From Hedera helix (taxonomy: Eukaryota > Streptophyta > Magnoliopsida > Apiales > Araliaceae), in NCBI GenBank assembly GCA_947179155.2, contig OX359278.1, forward strand, positions 23,360,744 to 23,424,743: 64,000 nucleotides of DNA, written 5' to 3'. The position numbers and the translations under genes were made by a program. The notes beneath the pieces were generated by a model. That model was not told the origin of the DNA. It saw nothing but the letters and a program-made list of their open reading frames with translations, and searched no databases. Within the stretch, counting starts at the first letter, position 1. Every line of letters starts with the position of its first letter. Below are positions 22,526-33,628 of the stretch, one piece after another.

Positions 22526-24028
22526 TTATTTAGCCTTATCATCATTCTCTTTTATACATTTATTATCATTAAAAGTATCAATACAAACATCTCTCATGCT
22601 TATTTCATTTCTTAATTTCTCATTCTCACTGTTCACGTGATTTACTTTATTATAAAGTATTTTATTGTAATTATCTAGATAATCAATTTTAGCATTTAAA
22701 ATTTTCACATCTTGTGATGGTTTTTCTAATTCTTCTTTTTCTTCTATCAAAGTATCAACTTCATTCATTAGTGTATTTATTAATTCTTTTAAGTACATAT
22801 TCTTTTCTTTTAATTTCACATTTTCTTGTTTCAACAAATTATACTTAATAAAGGTTACCTCACTTATTTCTCCATCAAGTCCCATGAAGCAAACTTTAGC
22901 TATCTCGTCATTTGCATCAATTTCTATATCTAAATCATCACTCCAAGTAACTAATGCTTTCTTCTTGTTGTCTTTAAGATTTGCCTTTCCTTTGTTCTTT
23001 AATTGAAAACAAACCTTTTTAAAATGACCTGGACGACCACATTCAAAGCACGTTTCTTCTTTAGACTTTGAATCATCACTCCAAGTAACTAATGCTTTCT
23101 TCTTATTGTCCTTGAGATTTGCCTTTCCTTTGTTCTTTAATTGAAAACAATCCTTTTTAAAATAACCTGGACGACCACATTCAAAGCACATTTCTTCTTT
23201 AGACTTTCCCTTAAACTTGTTGAATGGTGTGAAATTCCTCTTTTTCTTTTTCCTTTGTAGCATCCCTTTAAATTTTCTAGATAGCATAGCAATTTCTTCA
23301 TTTGAGTCGTCACTCGTTTCATCTTCTTTTCCTGCATTAAGAGCTAACACCTTTTTCCTAGGAGTTTCCTCATCATCATCATATCTTTTTAATTGATGTT
23401 CATATTCTTCTAATTCTCCAAATAAAGTTAACGTATCTATAATAGAAATAGTAGAAGAATCTTGAAGTGTGGTTACTTTTGATGCAAATCTTTTGGGCAT
23501 AGCCTGAAGTAGCTTCCGATTGATCTCACTTTGAGGAATTGTCTTATCAAGTAACTTCAATGAGTTCATGAGCACTAGAAACTTAGTCTGCGCTTCCTTG
23601 ATGATCTCTTCTCTTTCTAGTTTGAACATTTCATAATCATGCATAAGCATGCTCAGTTTTAGTTCTCTTACTTTTGATGTTCCCTCATGGTTTATCTTTA
23701 GTGTATCCCAAATCTCCTTAGTCGTGCTACATGATGATACTTTGTCTATTTCAGATTGCACCATCCCACTAAATAATGTATTCATTGCCTTTGAATCGTA
23801 GGGTGTCATGTATACTTCGGTTAAGTCCATTTCAGTTAGAACTTTTGGTGTGTCATCATCTTTCCTTGGAATAACTGGACCATTCTCCATGACCCACCAT
23901 TCCCAAGGATCCCTTTTGAGATAGATCCTCATTCGAAACTTCCAAAAGTTGTAATTCTCAGTTCCTTGTAGTAATGGAGGTTGATTCGTTGATTGCCATT
24001 CTTGTACATTGCTTCCAAAATGTGTCAT
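22526..24028 (-). CDS. gag: Copia Gag (500 aa), intact frame
   Basis: ATG at 24028, 500 codons without a stop. The N-terminal half is a typical copia Gag (UBN2-type) fold: FWKFRMRIYLKRDPWEWW, then SCSTTKEIWDTLKINHEGTSKV, ELKLSMLMHDYEMFK and SEINRKLLQAMPKRFASKVTTLQD. Two CCHC knuckles follow, CFECGRPGYFKKDC and CFECGRPGHFKKVC, part of a 46-residue tandem duplication, so this Gag has one knuckle more than usual. The C-terminal ~100 residues are a Lys/Asn/Glu-rich coiled coil. It forms the virus-like particle in the cytoplasm. The stop after DDKAK separates it from protease, which in copia elements normally follows in the same frame, so it may be a mutation. Confidence 0.9.
   Translation of the reverse strand: MTHFGSNVQEWQSTNQPPLLQGTENYNFWKFRMRIYLKRDPWEWWVMENGPVIPRKDDDTPKVLTEMDLTEVYMTPYDSKAMNTLFSGMVQSEIDKVSSCSTTKEIWDTLKINHEGTSKVRELKLSMLMHDYEMFKLEREEIIKEAQTKFLVLMNSLKLLDKTIPQSEINRKLLQAMPKRFASKVTTLQDSSTISIIDTLTLFGELEEYEHQLKRYDDDEETPRKKVLALNAGKEDETSDDSNEEIAMLSRKFKGMLQRKKKKRNFTPFNKFKGKSKEEMCFECGRPGYFKKDCFQLKNKGKANLKDNKKKALVTWSDDSKSKEETCFECGRPGHFKKVCFQLKNKGKANLKDNKKKALVTWSDDLDIEIDANDEIAKVCFMGLDGEISEVTFIKYNLLKQENVKLKEKNMYLKELINTLMNEVDTLIEEKEELEKPSQDVKILNAKIDYLDNYNKILYNKVNHVNSENEKLRNEISMRDVCIDTFNDNKCIKENDDKAK
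22933..23208 (-). repeat. 138-bp tandem duplication within copia gag
   Basis: The 138 bases starting AATCATCACTCCAAGTAAC at 22933 recur at 23071 with few changes. The unit is 46 codons, encodes the CCHC knuckle and adjoining Lys-rich linker, and keeps the frame. Confidence 0.9.
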
Positions 24029-24080
24029 AGCAAGATCTTACCCTACAAGTCAACTTTAAGACCAAGATAAGTAGAGCTTT

Positions 24081-24092
24081 GCTCTGATACTA
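24081..24092 (-). promoter_or_regulatory. Primer-binding site of the copia element
   Basis: On the minus strand TAGTATCAGAGC, one mismatch from the initiator tRNA-Met complement TGGTATCAGAGC, two bases inside the LTR edge at 24095. Confidence 0.85.
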
Positions 24093-24094
24093 AT

Positions 24095-25818
24095 TGAAAT
24101 ATACGTAAACACACTTAGAAGGGGGGTTGAACAAGTGTATGAATAAGCGATGTCCAATTTTCGTAAAATGATAAAATAGTTTATTAAACAGTCTGCTGTA
24201 TTATAAAACAGTTTATTGAATCAGATAATTAGTCTGCTGGATATGTGAGCAAGTTATTGAAATAAAGTTTTAGTCTACTATTTATGTAAATAGCTAACTG
24301 TATCGTGGATGTAGAAGGCTGGAACTAAAAGCAGTTTACTGTAAAAATAGTTTACCGTGTCGAATATGAAAACAGTTTGTTGTATGTTCAATGTAGTGAG
24401 TCTAATAAGAAACTGTTATGATCAGGTTAATATTTTTCAAGGTTTTAAGTAATGCAAGAAAATATATATAACTTAAAATAGAACATAGAGAATTTTTACG
24501 TGGTTCGTTCCCTAACCTCTATTCTAATGACCTACTCCACGTCAAATACCAATGCGTATTGGAAACTCCTTTTATTAATTAATTTCGACTCACACAAACC
24601 TTTATACAATTCAAGTTCTTAGTTTTGAGGACAAATCCTCTCAAGCACTTATGATTCCTTGTGCAACACTTTGCACACCTTGAGTAATTTTACACACCAA
24701 GCTTCTAAGCTTACCTTGAAGTTAATTGTAAACAAAATAGGTTGAACACGATAACAGTGATAATGAAAAAGTACAGAAAAGCCTATGATCAATAGCAAGA
24801 GTAAAAATTAATGCAAGGCTCAAACTAAATGCAATGATCGAATAAACTATTAAGATATCACCAATAAGATGTTGTCACTTGAAACCTGCTCCACCAGAAC
24901 ATCCTTTTAAAAATATAGCACTTATACACCTCTTTTATGTACAGGAACCACAGGTTCAAAGACCGAAATAGTGAAGATCAAAACCAACAGTAAATAGCTT
25001 TTTGAATTTGTTTTTTACTGTTCTTTTTTTTTTGTGTCTCACGTTGCATAGATAACGTAGTATATTTATACCCAGACCTTTGTGGCTATTTTAAATGAGA
25101 ATATATCAATCACCAATCTGTTGCACTTGATCTCAGCATATATTACTGTTATATACCAGCACAACCAATTTAGCATATATCAAATCCTATTATATTTTGT
25201 CAAATCATTTGATAGCAGTAAATGAAGGAGTCTTGATATGACAGGTAGTAAATTCCGCATGATTTGCTTCTTACCAAAAAATATGGTAATACACATTGAT
25301 TAGACCCACTGATAATTCAATTTAATCCCATATTAAATAGTCAAACAATTTATTTTGGGTTTAATTAAAGTAATAATCAGTCAATCTATTTAATTTATAC
25401 TAACCATGGAAATCTGATTTATGGAAACGTAGATCATAGTTAGTAATAGTTTTGTATTTTAAAACTATATTACTTTTTGAATATAATTGTTACCATATGT
25501 ATGCGAAATATATATCATGTAGATAATGCAACCTATCAGAGCCTTGATTGAAGTATTAACTCAAGCTAAGATCTTACATTGATTACTTAGGCTAGCCTTA
25601 AAACTGATTTTGTTGTAGATTCGATCCAATTTTGGTATGTGACCTACTGAATGACAGATTACACCCCGGACCAGTTTGCAACTTTGACATATTTATCCAG
25701 TTCACTCCACAGCTTGCTGTATTGATGCATAAAACTGTTTTTCCCATTTAGGATGTTATATATCAAATTGCATGGTTAGTATATAACACAGAATTCATAT
25801 AAAGTCATCATCAAAACA
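24095..25818 (-). repeat. 5' LTR of the minus-strand copia element (about 1.7 kb)
   Basis: The inner edge is fixed by the primer-binding site; the minus-strand LTR ends ...TATTTCA. The outer edge is inferred at the minus-strand start TGTTTTGATGATGAC (25818), after which family C LTR sequence resumes. Another possible start, TGTTATATACTAACC, lies at 25788. The 3' partner is outside the window, so the outer boundary is uncertain by tens of bases. Confidence 0.65.
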
Positions 25819-28246
25819 TAAAAATGGAGTGTGACCAAGTCAACATATATAATTTGTAAGTATTATATAAGATATTACTTAGTTCATCTTTATTTCATTT
25901 CCAAAAATAGTTAAGTGAGAGCTTGTAGAGAGAAAGAAGATGAAACTAGGGTTATATGGAAAGCTTGAGAGAATTCATAGAAGGAGTTCAACAGAAGTGA
26001 AACAAGCCATCAAAGTGGATCATCCATCCTTAGAAAGTTTCTTAGCAAGAAGAGGAAGAGCACAAAGAAGGTATTAAAAGTGTTTAAATTCAAGATTATG
26101 TGTTGCCATACATGTATTTGTTATTAAAAGAAGAATTTATATGAGTTATATGTTATATGTGTGATTCATGATGAAACCCTAAGTGCTAGAGTGGTATTAC
26201 AAAGGTGGTAGGTATATACATGCATGTGTTCTTGGCTAGAAAGCATGATTTGAAGAGGATCATGTACTAAGAGTTTATGGAAGTGGTGAAACCCTAAATT
26301 AAAGGGATGAACATGTTGAAAACATGTGTAATTTCTTGCTTGATAGTATAATAGATTCTTTAATAGCAGAAAAGCATGACATGTGTATGAAAATACAATA
26401 TTTGGCTAAGTGGTGCATATAAACCAAATCAAAATCTTTAACATGCTTTAGAACGTGCATATAGATATTATATGGACTTACAAACTTAGTAAGTAAGCTT
26501 GTGTCAATGTATATGGTATATAGAGTTCAATAACTCAAGTATGAGTTTAAGGGTAAATTTTATTAAGTTGACAAAATTCTACCAAATGTTGATTTTTGTC
26601 CATTTTGTGTAATTAAAGATAAAATAAAGCAAAATAACTAAGTTTTATGTAAATACACGTGTTCTTGTCAATTTGGTAGTCATTTGGTATTTATTGCGAT
26701 AAAAGTGAATTTTAAACGTTTAAAAACGTTCGCCAGCACCTAAAATGAAATATTTGGGAAAATAGGGTCATTTGAAAACTTTTAATATTTTTGAAGGCCT
26801 AGGCAAGTCATATATATATTATGTATGTTAAATCATGTGTTGGAATAGAGAAATATAATGTATGGCCAAAAATAGAATGAGAAAAGTTTGGAAAAATAAA
26901 ATCTAAAAAACTGGTTTTAGTCAATCTCGCGGCCGGCGAGATGTTTAGTATTAAACACTGCGCAGGGCGCAGTGTAATTGAGGAAAATTCGCAGCCAACG
27001 AGATGTGTAGTGTACAACATTGCGACGGGGCGCAGTGTCCTAGTTTTTATTTTATTTTAATTTTTTTTTTAACCAAATTGAAATGTTTTCATATTATATG
27101 ATATAGACATGTATTGTAAATTATAAATTAATAAAAATGATCAATATGGTAGGTATTAAGGTATAAGTGAATGAGGTGTTATGTGTTAAGGAACATGTAT
27201 AGATAAATAGTAACTTGTATGTCAAGGTAAAGCATGTAACTAATGCATGGACTAATATTATGATTGTGTATGACATAAACGGTATAAGATATTAACGGTA
27301 AAAGTAAACCAGGATGAAGGCAAGTATTCTATTCGAACTCTCTTTTGTATTTCCTTGAATAGTGATATATCTTATGCTTTCCTATAAATCATTTTGAAGT
27401 TCATTCATTATTGAACTATTTTGAGAAAGGTCGATGTCAATCTTGATCCGGCTAGACATATGTGATAGTTCATTTTGAATTCTGATATTCATTGTTATGT
27501 TCTCCAATCCATATTGTTGTTGTGCAAAATCTATGAAAATGCTATAATAGAACAATCCTGATGAAAAGGGGATAAAGGTAAAAAAAAGGGAATATAAATT
27601 ACATGGTGTAGTTGTGTCGTTAGATGTTTATGATGTGCATAATATAAAGTACAATAGGCTGATCACCCAGAGTACACATCTGAAATGAAATGCAGTCTTA
27701 TGACTGAATTAGGCAGTATCAGTCTTTATGATTGGTATTGTTCTTAACGAGTTCTTAGTCTTATACCCATACAGCTAGCAAAATTTATATTTCAAGTTAA
27801 TCATGCAAAGATTTACGTTATGTTCTCAAATTCTTCACAAAACCCTTTAATGGTTCAACTCTATTGTAAAAGATTTTCTTTCATTACTCTGAAATTTCAT
27901 GTCATTACTTGTTTATGTACTTTTTAGCTATTTTATGCTCATTCTTGCTTTAACATGATATTTCAGCTAAGCCCGAACAGGCAGAGGGGTTAGGGACAGA
28001 TAAAGGAAAGTGAAACGTCAGCAAGCAATAATTGTGTTAAACGGGACTATTGTAAATATAATATTTTTGTAATATGTCAGTTTGTAAATATTTTGTAATG
28101 TATAAAGATCTATAAACCTAGGATAGTTATGTAATATTATAAATTAAGCTATGTTATTTAGAAATGAGCGGTTAAGATTGAATGGTAGAATATTATCGTG
28201 AGCACTGAACCCGAGGTTCAAGGGACCTAGATTTGGGGGCATCACA
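25819..28246 (+). repeat. Family C chromovirus-type LTR, right part
   Basis: Matches, with divergence, the solo LTR 36443-39123 from its promoter region onward: purine-rich leader, CACAAAGAAG|GTATTAAAAG donor-like site (26071), TTTTAAACGTTTAAAAACG, then ATGATATTTCAG|CTAAGCCCG acceptor-like site (27966) and the end GGGGGCATCACA. It also holds two GC hairpins missing from the solo copy: ATCTCGC/GCGAGAT (26924-26942) and ACACTGCGC/GCGCAGTGT (26955-26975). Its left ~0.5 kb is absent, explained if the copia element inserted here. Confidence 0.75.
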
Positions 28247-29324
28247 CTAGCTATATAGAACTTGTAAGACAAATCTACTAGATTTACGTGAAAGTTAATA
28301 GAAATTAACCGTTGGGTGAACATGTTGAACATAGGTTGTTCAAAAGATAAGGAATTACAGTTAGATAGAGTCGACGATCCAGACAAGTACTTTAACTTGT
28401 ACTTTTATCAATTCGTACAAGAAGAATTAATTGATGGATTAATTTAAGTTTATCTATATTGTGAAGATTAAATTATTATCTTTGAAACTTGACTTAATAT
28501 CATGATTATATCCTCGGACAATTATTCGAACCCTAGTTGCGAACATTAAACGTATCAATTATTTCTAATGGTGTTGAGAAGTACGTCTATGACATTTGTA
28601 TCGGCCAAACCAATGATAAGACTGATTGTTAATCAATTATATTTCTTTGAAAAAGCTATCCAAACCAATTGTCTTGGTGCAGACTCTTATGCTCAGGAGA
28701 ACAATTATTTTACATCGGGAAACCGACACGCATGCGACCAGCATGTCTCAGTGTTATGAATAACATAAAGTACTTTAGGCTGATCACCTATTGTACTTCG
28801 TTTATATTGTGGATTATCATTGAAATAATGTTAATCCTCACATGTGTTCACGGTCCATAGTGACCACTCAGTTTGATTATTCATTAACTTGGAATCATTG
28901 AATTTATTTTAAAATCCTTTGGACCATAATGACTTTTCAAATTTAAAAATGATCAGATATGGAAACTTTTGACACTTACATTGTTCATAATTCATTTACT
29001 CAATTCCTGAACTATTAATTATTGTTACATACCTTGATACATGAATCCCTGCACATGAACGCTTACTTTTATTATTTTTACACTAGTTGAGCAAACTCGT
29101 TGCTCACTCTTGCTTCCCTTAAACATTACAGTTAAGTCTGAGCAAGGCACCGGCTCGGGAAAGGATAATGGCAATGGCAAAGTTGCTGAGTAACCTTATT
29201 AAGATGTAGTAGTTAATTTTATTCAGTGTTGTATTAAGACTTATGTTAGTACTTGTTATTTTAAGTGATGTCATATATTAGTAATGGGGCACATATTAGT
29301 ACTTGTTATTTTAAATGATGTCCT
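28247..29324 (+). repeat. Fragment of a further chromovirus-type LTR (family D)
   Basis: No coding capacity. Segments resemble the second half of LTR A: ATCCAAACCAATTGTCTTGGTG..., ACATCGGGAAACCGA, AGGCTGATCACC, TGACCACTCAG, then TGAGC/GCTCA arms at 29088-29106 and ATTACAG|TTAAGTC at 29131. Both ends are cut: the left by the family C LTR, the right by an abrupt change at 29325. Confidence 0.6.
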
Positions 29325-29386
29325 ATTTTATAGTTTTTATTTTTGTTTTGCCCGAGGACGAGCAAAAAGCTAAGTGTTGGGGTATT
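29325..29386 (+). mobile_element. 62-bp remnant of Athila-like 3' internal sequence with polypurine tract
   Basis: These 62 bases match those directly before the 3' LTR (33567-33628): ATTTTATAGTTTTTATTTTT, then GTTTTGCCCGAGGACGAGCA and AAAAGCTAAGTG. An ordinary 5' LTR should not be preceded by this internal sequence. It marks a recombination between two element copies. Confidence 0.8.
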
Positions 29387-30962
29387 TTATAGGGTTAAAT
29401 TATATTATATTTTTATTCCCTAATACTTAGTTTTTATATTTATTGTATGCTTAAATGTTTAATTATTTAGCTTATTTTGGTTTTAATAGGTTTTATAGGA
29501 TTTTAGTTCATTTATGTTAATTTAGGTAATTTTATATTTCTTTTTATTTATTTTTGGTGTTTTAGGTGTTTTATTTATTATTATGCATTTTTATTATTTT
29601 TAATATTTTTATATTATTTTTATTTATTTTTAATTAATTTATATTTATTTTTGTAGGAAAATTAAAAGCTGAGGGCATTTTTGTAAAATCTGGAAAAATC
29701 AGATGGCAAAAATTTAATTTAGCTAGGCTGAGTGGCAAAATGGTAATTAATCTGAAGTTGGCGACCGGTGGCATAATGGTAATTATCCGAAAATGCAGAG
29801 TTCCGCGCAATGCGCGGGTATAGACGTAAACAGAAGCTGAAACGACGTCATTTGGTCGGCAGTAGAAACAGATGAAACGGATCAATGCAATGTCATATGG
29901 AATGACGAAGGACGCGCGCAATGCGCGTGGCTGGGTAGCTGTGCGTTGCACTGTAGCGAAGGCCTTGTTTATTTTGCGCGTTAATTGTCCAAATCAGATT
30001 ATTCGCGAATTTTTGCTACTTTTTGATTCTAAATTATATTTTAATTCCAATTAAGGTTAGGATAATGATTATTTTATTTTTAATTGTAAATCCTGTTAGG
30101 GTTAGGAGGATTTTGGAGCCTATAAATAAGGGGCTTGATACACAATGTAAGAGACAACTCTCATTAGAATAAAAATTCTTTCTTCTATTCTTTAGTGTTC
30201 TTTACAATTATGAGTAGTTAATTTATTTTTCTTGGTTTAAGTGATTGAAACCATCAAGATTTATATACCGTGAGATCTAATTTATTTTAATTGTTCAATT
30301 TATATTTTGATTATTGAATATTCTTCTATGCTTAATTTTATGATTGATTTGTTTAATTGCTAGGAGTACTACTAGTTTATTATTCATATTAATCTACTGC
30401 TATTTGTGAAGCAACTAAGTTTAATAATTGTTTTACAGATCAAAAGATTATTTTATCTTAGGAAGAATATTCATCTAAATTAAATGCAAACAAGTGGCTT
30501 GTGTTGTTTAGTTCAACGATCTCTCTAATTCTTTATGCTGCTATTAAATTAAATCTTTAGCAAGTGTTGGGGATTGTTTAATAGTAAGGGTATTTAAACC
30601 AAGTGGCTCTACTTATCTAAAATTAAGGAGAGAGGAGAAAAATTATTCCACCTACGAGTAGTTCTTTCTACGGTGAATCTTCAAAATATTAATTGATTTA
30701 TTTTTGCATCAGTGATCAGTTGTAAATTTTTGATGGTGAATGTTGACTTAAACCAAGGCTTTTTATTTTTATTTATTTCTTGCACAATTATTTTAATTAG
30801 TTTTATTTAAATTATTTCTTTAATTACAAAACCCCCCAACTTTTGTTTGCGAAAACATAAAATTAAATTAATCATTCTCTGTGGGATCGACTCTTAGTTG
30901 CACTACTACATTAATATTTTTTCCAAAGTAAGATTTTATTTTTGGGTGCTTGCGACATCACA
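29387..30962 (+). repeat. 5' LTR of the non-autonomous Athila element (1576 bp)
   Basis: Starts TTATAGGG (the usual TGATA start with its G changed) and ends TGCGACATCACA. The TATA box TATAAATA is at 30121-30128, followed by AGAGACAACTCTCATTAGAATAAA. Two CGCGCA-A-TGCGCG palindromes (29804-29816, 29915-29927) sit in a CpG-dense island. Confidence 0.85.
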
Positions 30963-30970
30963 CCAAATTT

Positions 30971-30988
30971 TGGCACCGTTGCCGGGGA
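30971..30988 (+). promoter_or_regulatory. Athila-type primer-binding site
   Basis: TGGCACCGTTGCCGGGGA, one base from the Athila consensus TGGCGCCGTTGCCGGGGA (tRNA-Asp type), lies eight bases after the LTR end. Confidence 0.85.
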
Positions 30989-31098
30989 ATGATTTTACAT
31001 TAATTTTGTGCTTTTGTAAATGTGTATTTAATTGAGTAATTTTTTTAGATTTTATTTTTCTAGTTTTTCATAATTTAATTTAGTTGTGCAGGTTCAGG

Positions 31099-32247
31099 AT
31101 GGAAGTCATGCATGATTATGCCAATGAGGTAACTATTTCTTCTCTTGAGCAACAAATTGATACCCTAACTTCTCTTGTTTATCAAATGGTTGCAGCTCAT
31201 GCACAACCAATGGAAGCTTGTAGAATTTGTGCGGTGGTAGGACATCCAACTAATATGTACCCCATTCTTCGAGAGGAGTCCTATGAACAAGTCAATGTAG
31301 CAAGTGATTTTTCTGGTCAACCCCAATGGAGATATGATCTCTATTTAAATGCGTATAATTCAGGATGGAAGGATCATCCTAATTTTGGCTATGAGAATCC
31401 ACAAATAAATCTGTCTACAAATCAGAAATTTTTAAGTTATCAACAATACATTCAGCCATATCCCCAACAACAACAGGGCCAATCATTTAATTCTGATATG
31501 TCTTTAGAGGATATGATTAAATTAATTGAAATTAATAATTTGCAAATTCAACAGGATACTTTGCAATTTCAACAAGACAGGAAGGCACGTATTCAAGAAA
31601 CTAATGCGATTATTCAGCGTTTGGGTACTCAAATGGGACAAATCGCAATCGATCAATTGGAGGAGCAAAGTTCTGTGCAAGTACCTTCTCAAATGGTGAA
31701 TAATCTAACAGAGAATACGAGTGCACAAGTGTTAAGAAGTGGTAACAATATAGAAGATCCAGAAAAGACAGTCCCTCCATCACCGACGCAAGAGAAAGCA
31801 AACAACATCAATGAAGCAAACAGTGTTAACATAGACAATGATGTTATTTTTGATGATGACATGCCTAAGGTGGCGTAAGTTGTTGAGAAAATAAACAAGC
31901 AAAAGTTAGATATTACAATTACCAACAATTTACAGTTAAATGAAGAAGAAACAATTGAGCTGAAACAAGATTTGAAGGAGGATGAAGCTCCATTAAATTC
32001 TATGTCAATGATTTTTGATAATAATGCAATTATTTCCATTTCATCGCCTGTTACTCACGATAAATTTTCATCTTTTGTTTTGCAGGATCTCATTCCGAAT
32101 ATAAAGACTCTCTCCAATCATATTAAATATTTTTTACTTGAAAAGGGAGTTGAACGTTCATGTCACATGCAAGGGAGACTGAATCTACCAATAAAGAATG
32201 ACGTGATGGATAAGGTGCTCAAAATTCATGAAGTTGGAGTAACGTAG
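31099..32247 (+). pseudogene. Gag-derived ORF of the non-autonomous Athila element, one stop
   Basis: ATG at 31099. The frame runs to 32247, broken once by TAA at 31876-31878 and resuming in phase. The first ~215 residues match the C-terminal half of Athila Gag: coiled coil (ISSLEQQIDTLTSLVYQMV), a zinc knuckle missing its last Cys (CRICAVVGHPTNMYP), YNSGWKDHPNFGY, a Gln-rich stretch, RLGTQMGQIA and AQVLRSGN. The remaining ~120 residues (INKQKLDITITNN..., QDLIPNIKTLSNHIKYFLLEKGVERSCHMQG...) resemble no Athila domain I know. A pyrimidine-poor but acceptor-like TTAGTTGTGCAG|G lies just upstream. The missing Cys (TGC to TAC) speaks against RNA binding by this copy. Confidence 0.75.
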
Positions 32248-33628
32248 TACTTTGGTCTGTTGTCAAGTCAATGTCGATAAACAAAGGCGCTGCTTGGGAG
32301 GCAACCCAATGGGAGTATAATTTTCTTTTTATTTTATTTATTTTTGCCTTTTTCTTTGCATTTTAGTTTACATTAGGGACAATGTAAATTTTAAGTGTGG
32401 GGGAAGGGATTTAGGATTTTTGTTATTTTTAGGTATTTTTGTTAATTTTAGGTCATATTTTGAAAAAATTAGGAAATTTTAAAAATTTTGAAATTTTGAA
32501 ATTTTGAATTTTGTGGGTAAATTCACTGCAAACCCTCACGAGACAAAACTCGTCCACTTGGGGTAACCTTGAGGTTTAAAGGCTTGTTGCACATGCTAAG
32601 TGTAACCGTGTTTCCTACGAAAATGGTGTAGTTTTTTTATTTTTTTTATTTTATTTTAGGATGTGTTACTTGAGCAATGAATTAATTGGATTTTAAATTT
32701 TTAGCCAATGATAAAAATTTTATTTTTATTTAATAACTCTTGAAAAAAGGATAAATTTTTGCTTAGTCTGAATTTTGATTTTTTATTGATAATTACTTTG
32801 CTTGAGATCTTTAAATTTTTATGCACTTATATCCATTTGTTTGAGCTAGTTTTAATTAAGAGAAAGTTTAAATGGTTAAATGCTTATGAAATATATTTTT
32901 GAACTCTATTTCTTATTTGATCATTATTTGAAGTGAAATATAAGACAAAATATAATTTGGAGGAGATAATTTAGGTAATTTTTCTAGGATTATTATTGAA
33001 GGAAAAAATCTTGTGGTGGGTTGAGATGGAGCGTAAAACGCACTCACTCATAAACACATGAAAAAGCGAGATGGAGCGTAAAACGCACTCGTTGGTGAGA
33101 TAGAGCATAAAATGCACTCACTATGAAAAACAAATGAAAAAAGAAAAAAAATGGGATGGAGCATAAAATGCACCCATTATAAAGGGAAAAAATAGAAAAA
33201 TATTTGAAAAAATTGATATTAATAATCCTAGTGTGTTTCATTAATTAAAAACCTTTTGATCTTCTGATTTATATTTGTCTATATTAGCAAAGAGTGATGT
33301 GAAAAATAAATATATTGAGTTTTGTTGTATGTCTTTTATAAGGTAATTAATAACCTAAACTTATTCGAGTTTTAATTAGTTTGATACATTTGGATACACA
33401 CACACACAAAAGATCTTGAGTAAGTAAGATTAATAAATATGTTAAAGTTCTAGATTTTGCATTGTTTTGAAATTTTCTTTGAGTTATCATTAAAAAAAAT
33501 CATTGAGGCTAATGTTGAATTCATATTGATCTATTGCTCGAGTAAGTTGTTTGGTTATTAGTTTTAATTTTATAGTTTTTATTTTTGTTTTACCCGAAGA
33601 CGAGCAAAAAGCTAAGTGTGGTGGTATT
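32248..33628 (+). other. 3' untranslated region of the non-autonomous Athila element
   Basis: No ORF. Contains the GGCGCTGCTTGGGAGGCAAC motif near 32287. Between about 33026 and 33175 lie four imperfect copies of GAGATGGAGCGTAAAACGCA with decayed versions (GGAGCATAAAATGCAC). It ends with CGAGCAAAAAGCTAAGTGTG and the LTR start at 33629. Confidence 0.65.

Larger units (their letters stand above)
21718..25818 (-). mobile_element. Ty1/copia element, minus strand, 5' part (interrupted by chromovirus A)
   Basis: In minus-strand order: LTR (25818 to 24095), primer-binding site, gag (24028 to 22526), protease and GAG-pre-integrase up to 21718, where chromovirus A begins. Integrase, RT, RNase H and the 3' LTR should lie on the far side of chromovirus A, left of the window. 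The gag length, tRNA-Met primer site and GPKKKWVP linker recall Sirevirus-like elements, but I would not fix the lineage. Confidence 0.85.

Noticed and set aside
28568..28860. Short ORFs in LTR D.
   Set aside because: They sit in a segment that aligns with the non-coding second half of LTR A and carry no domain.
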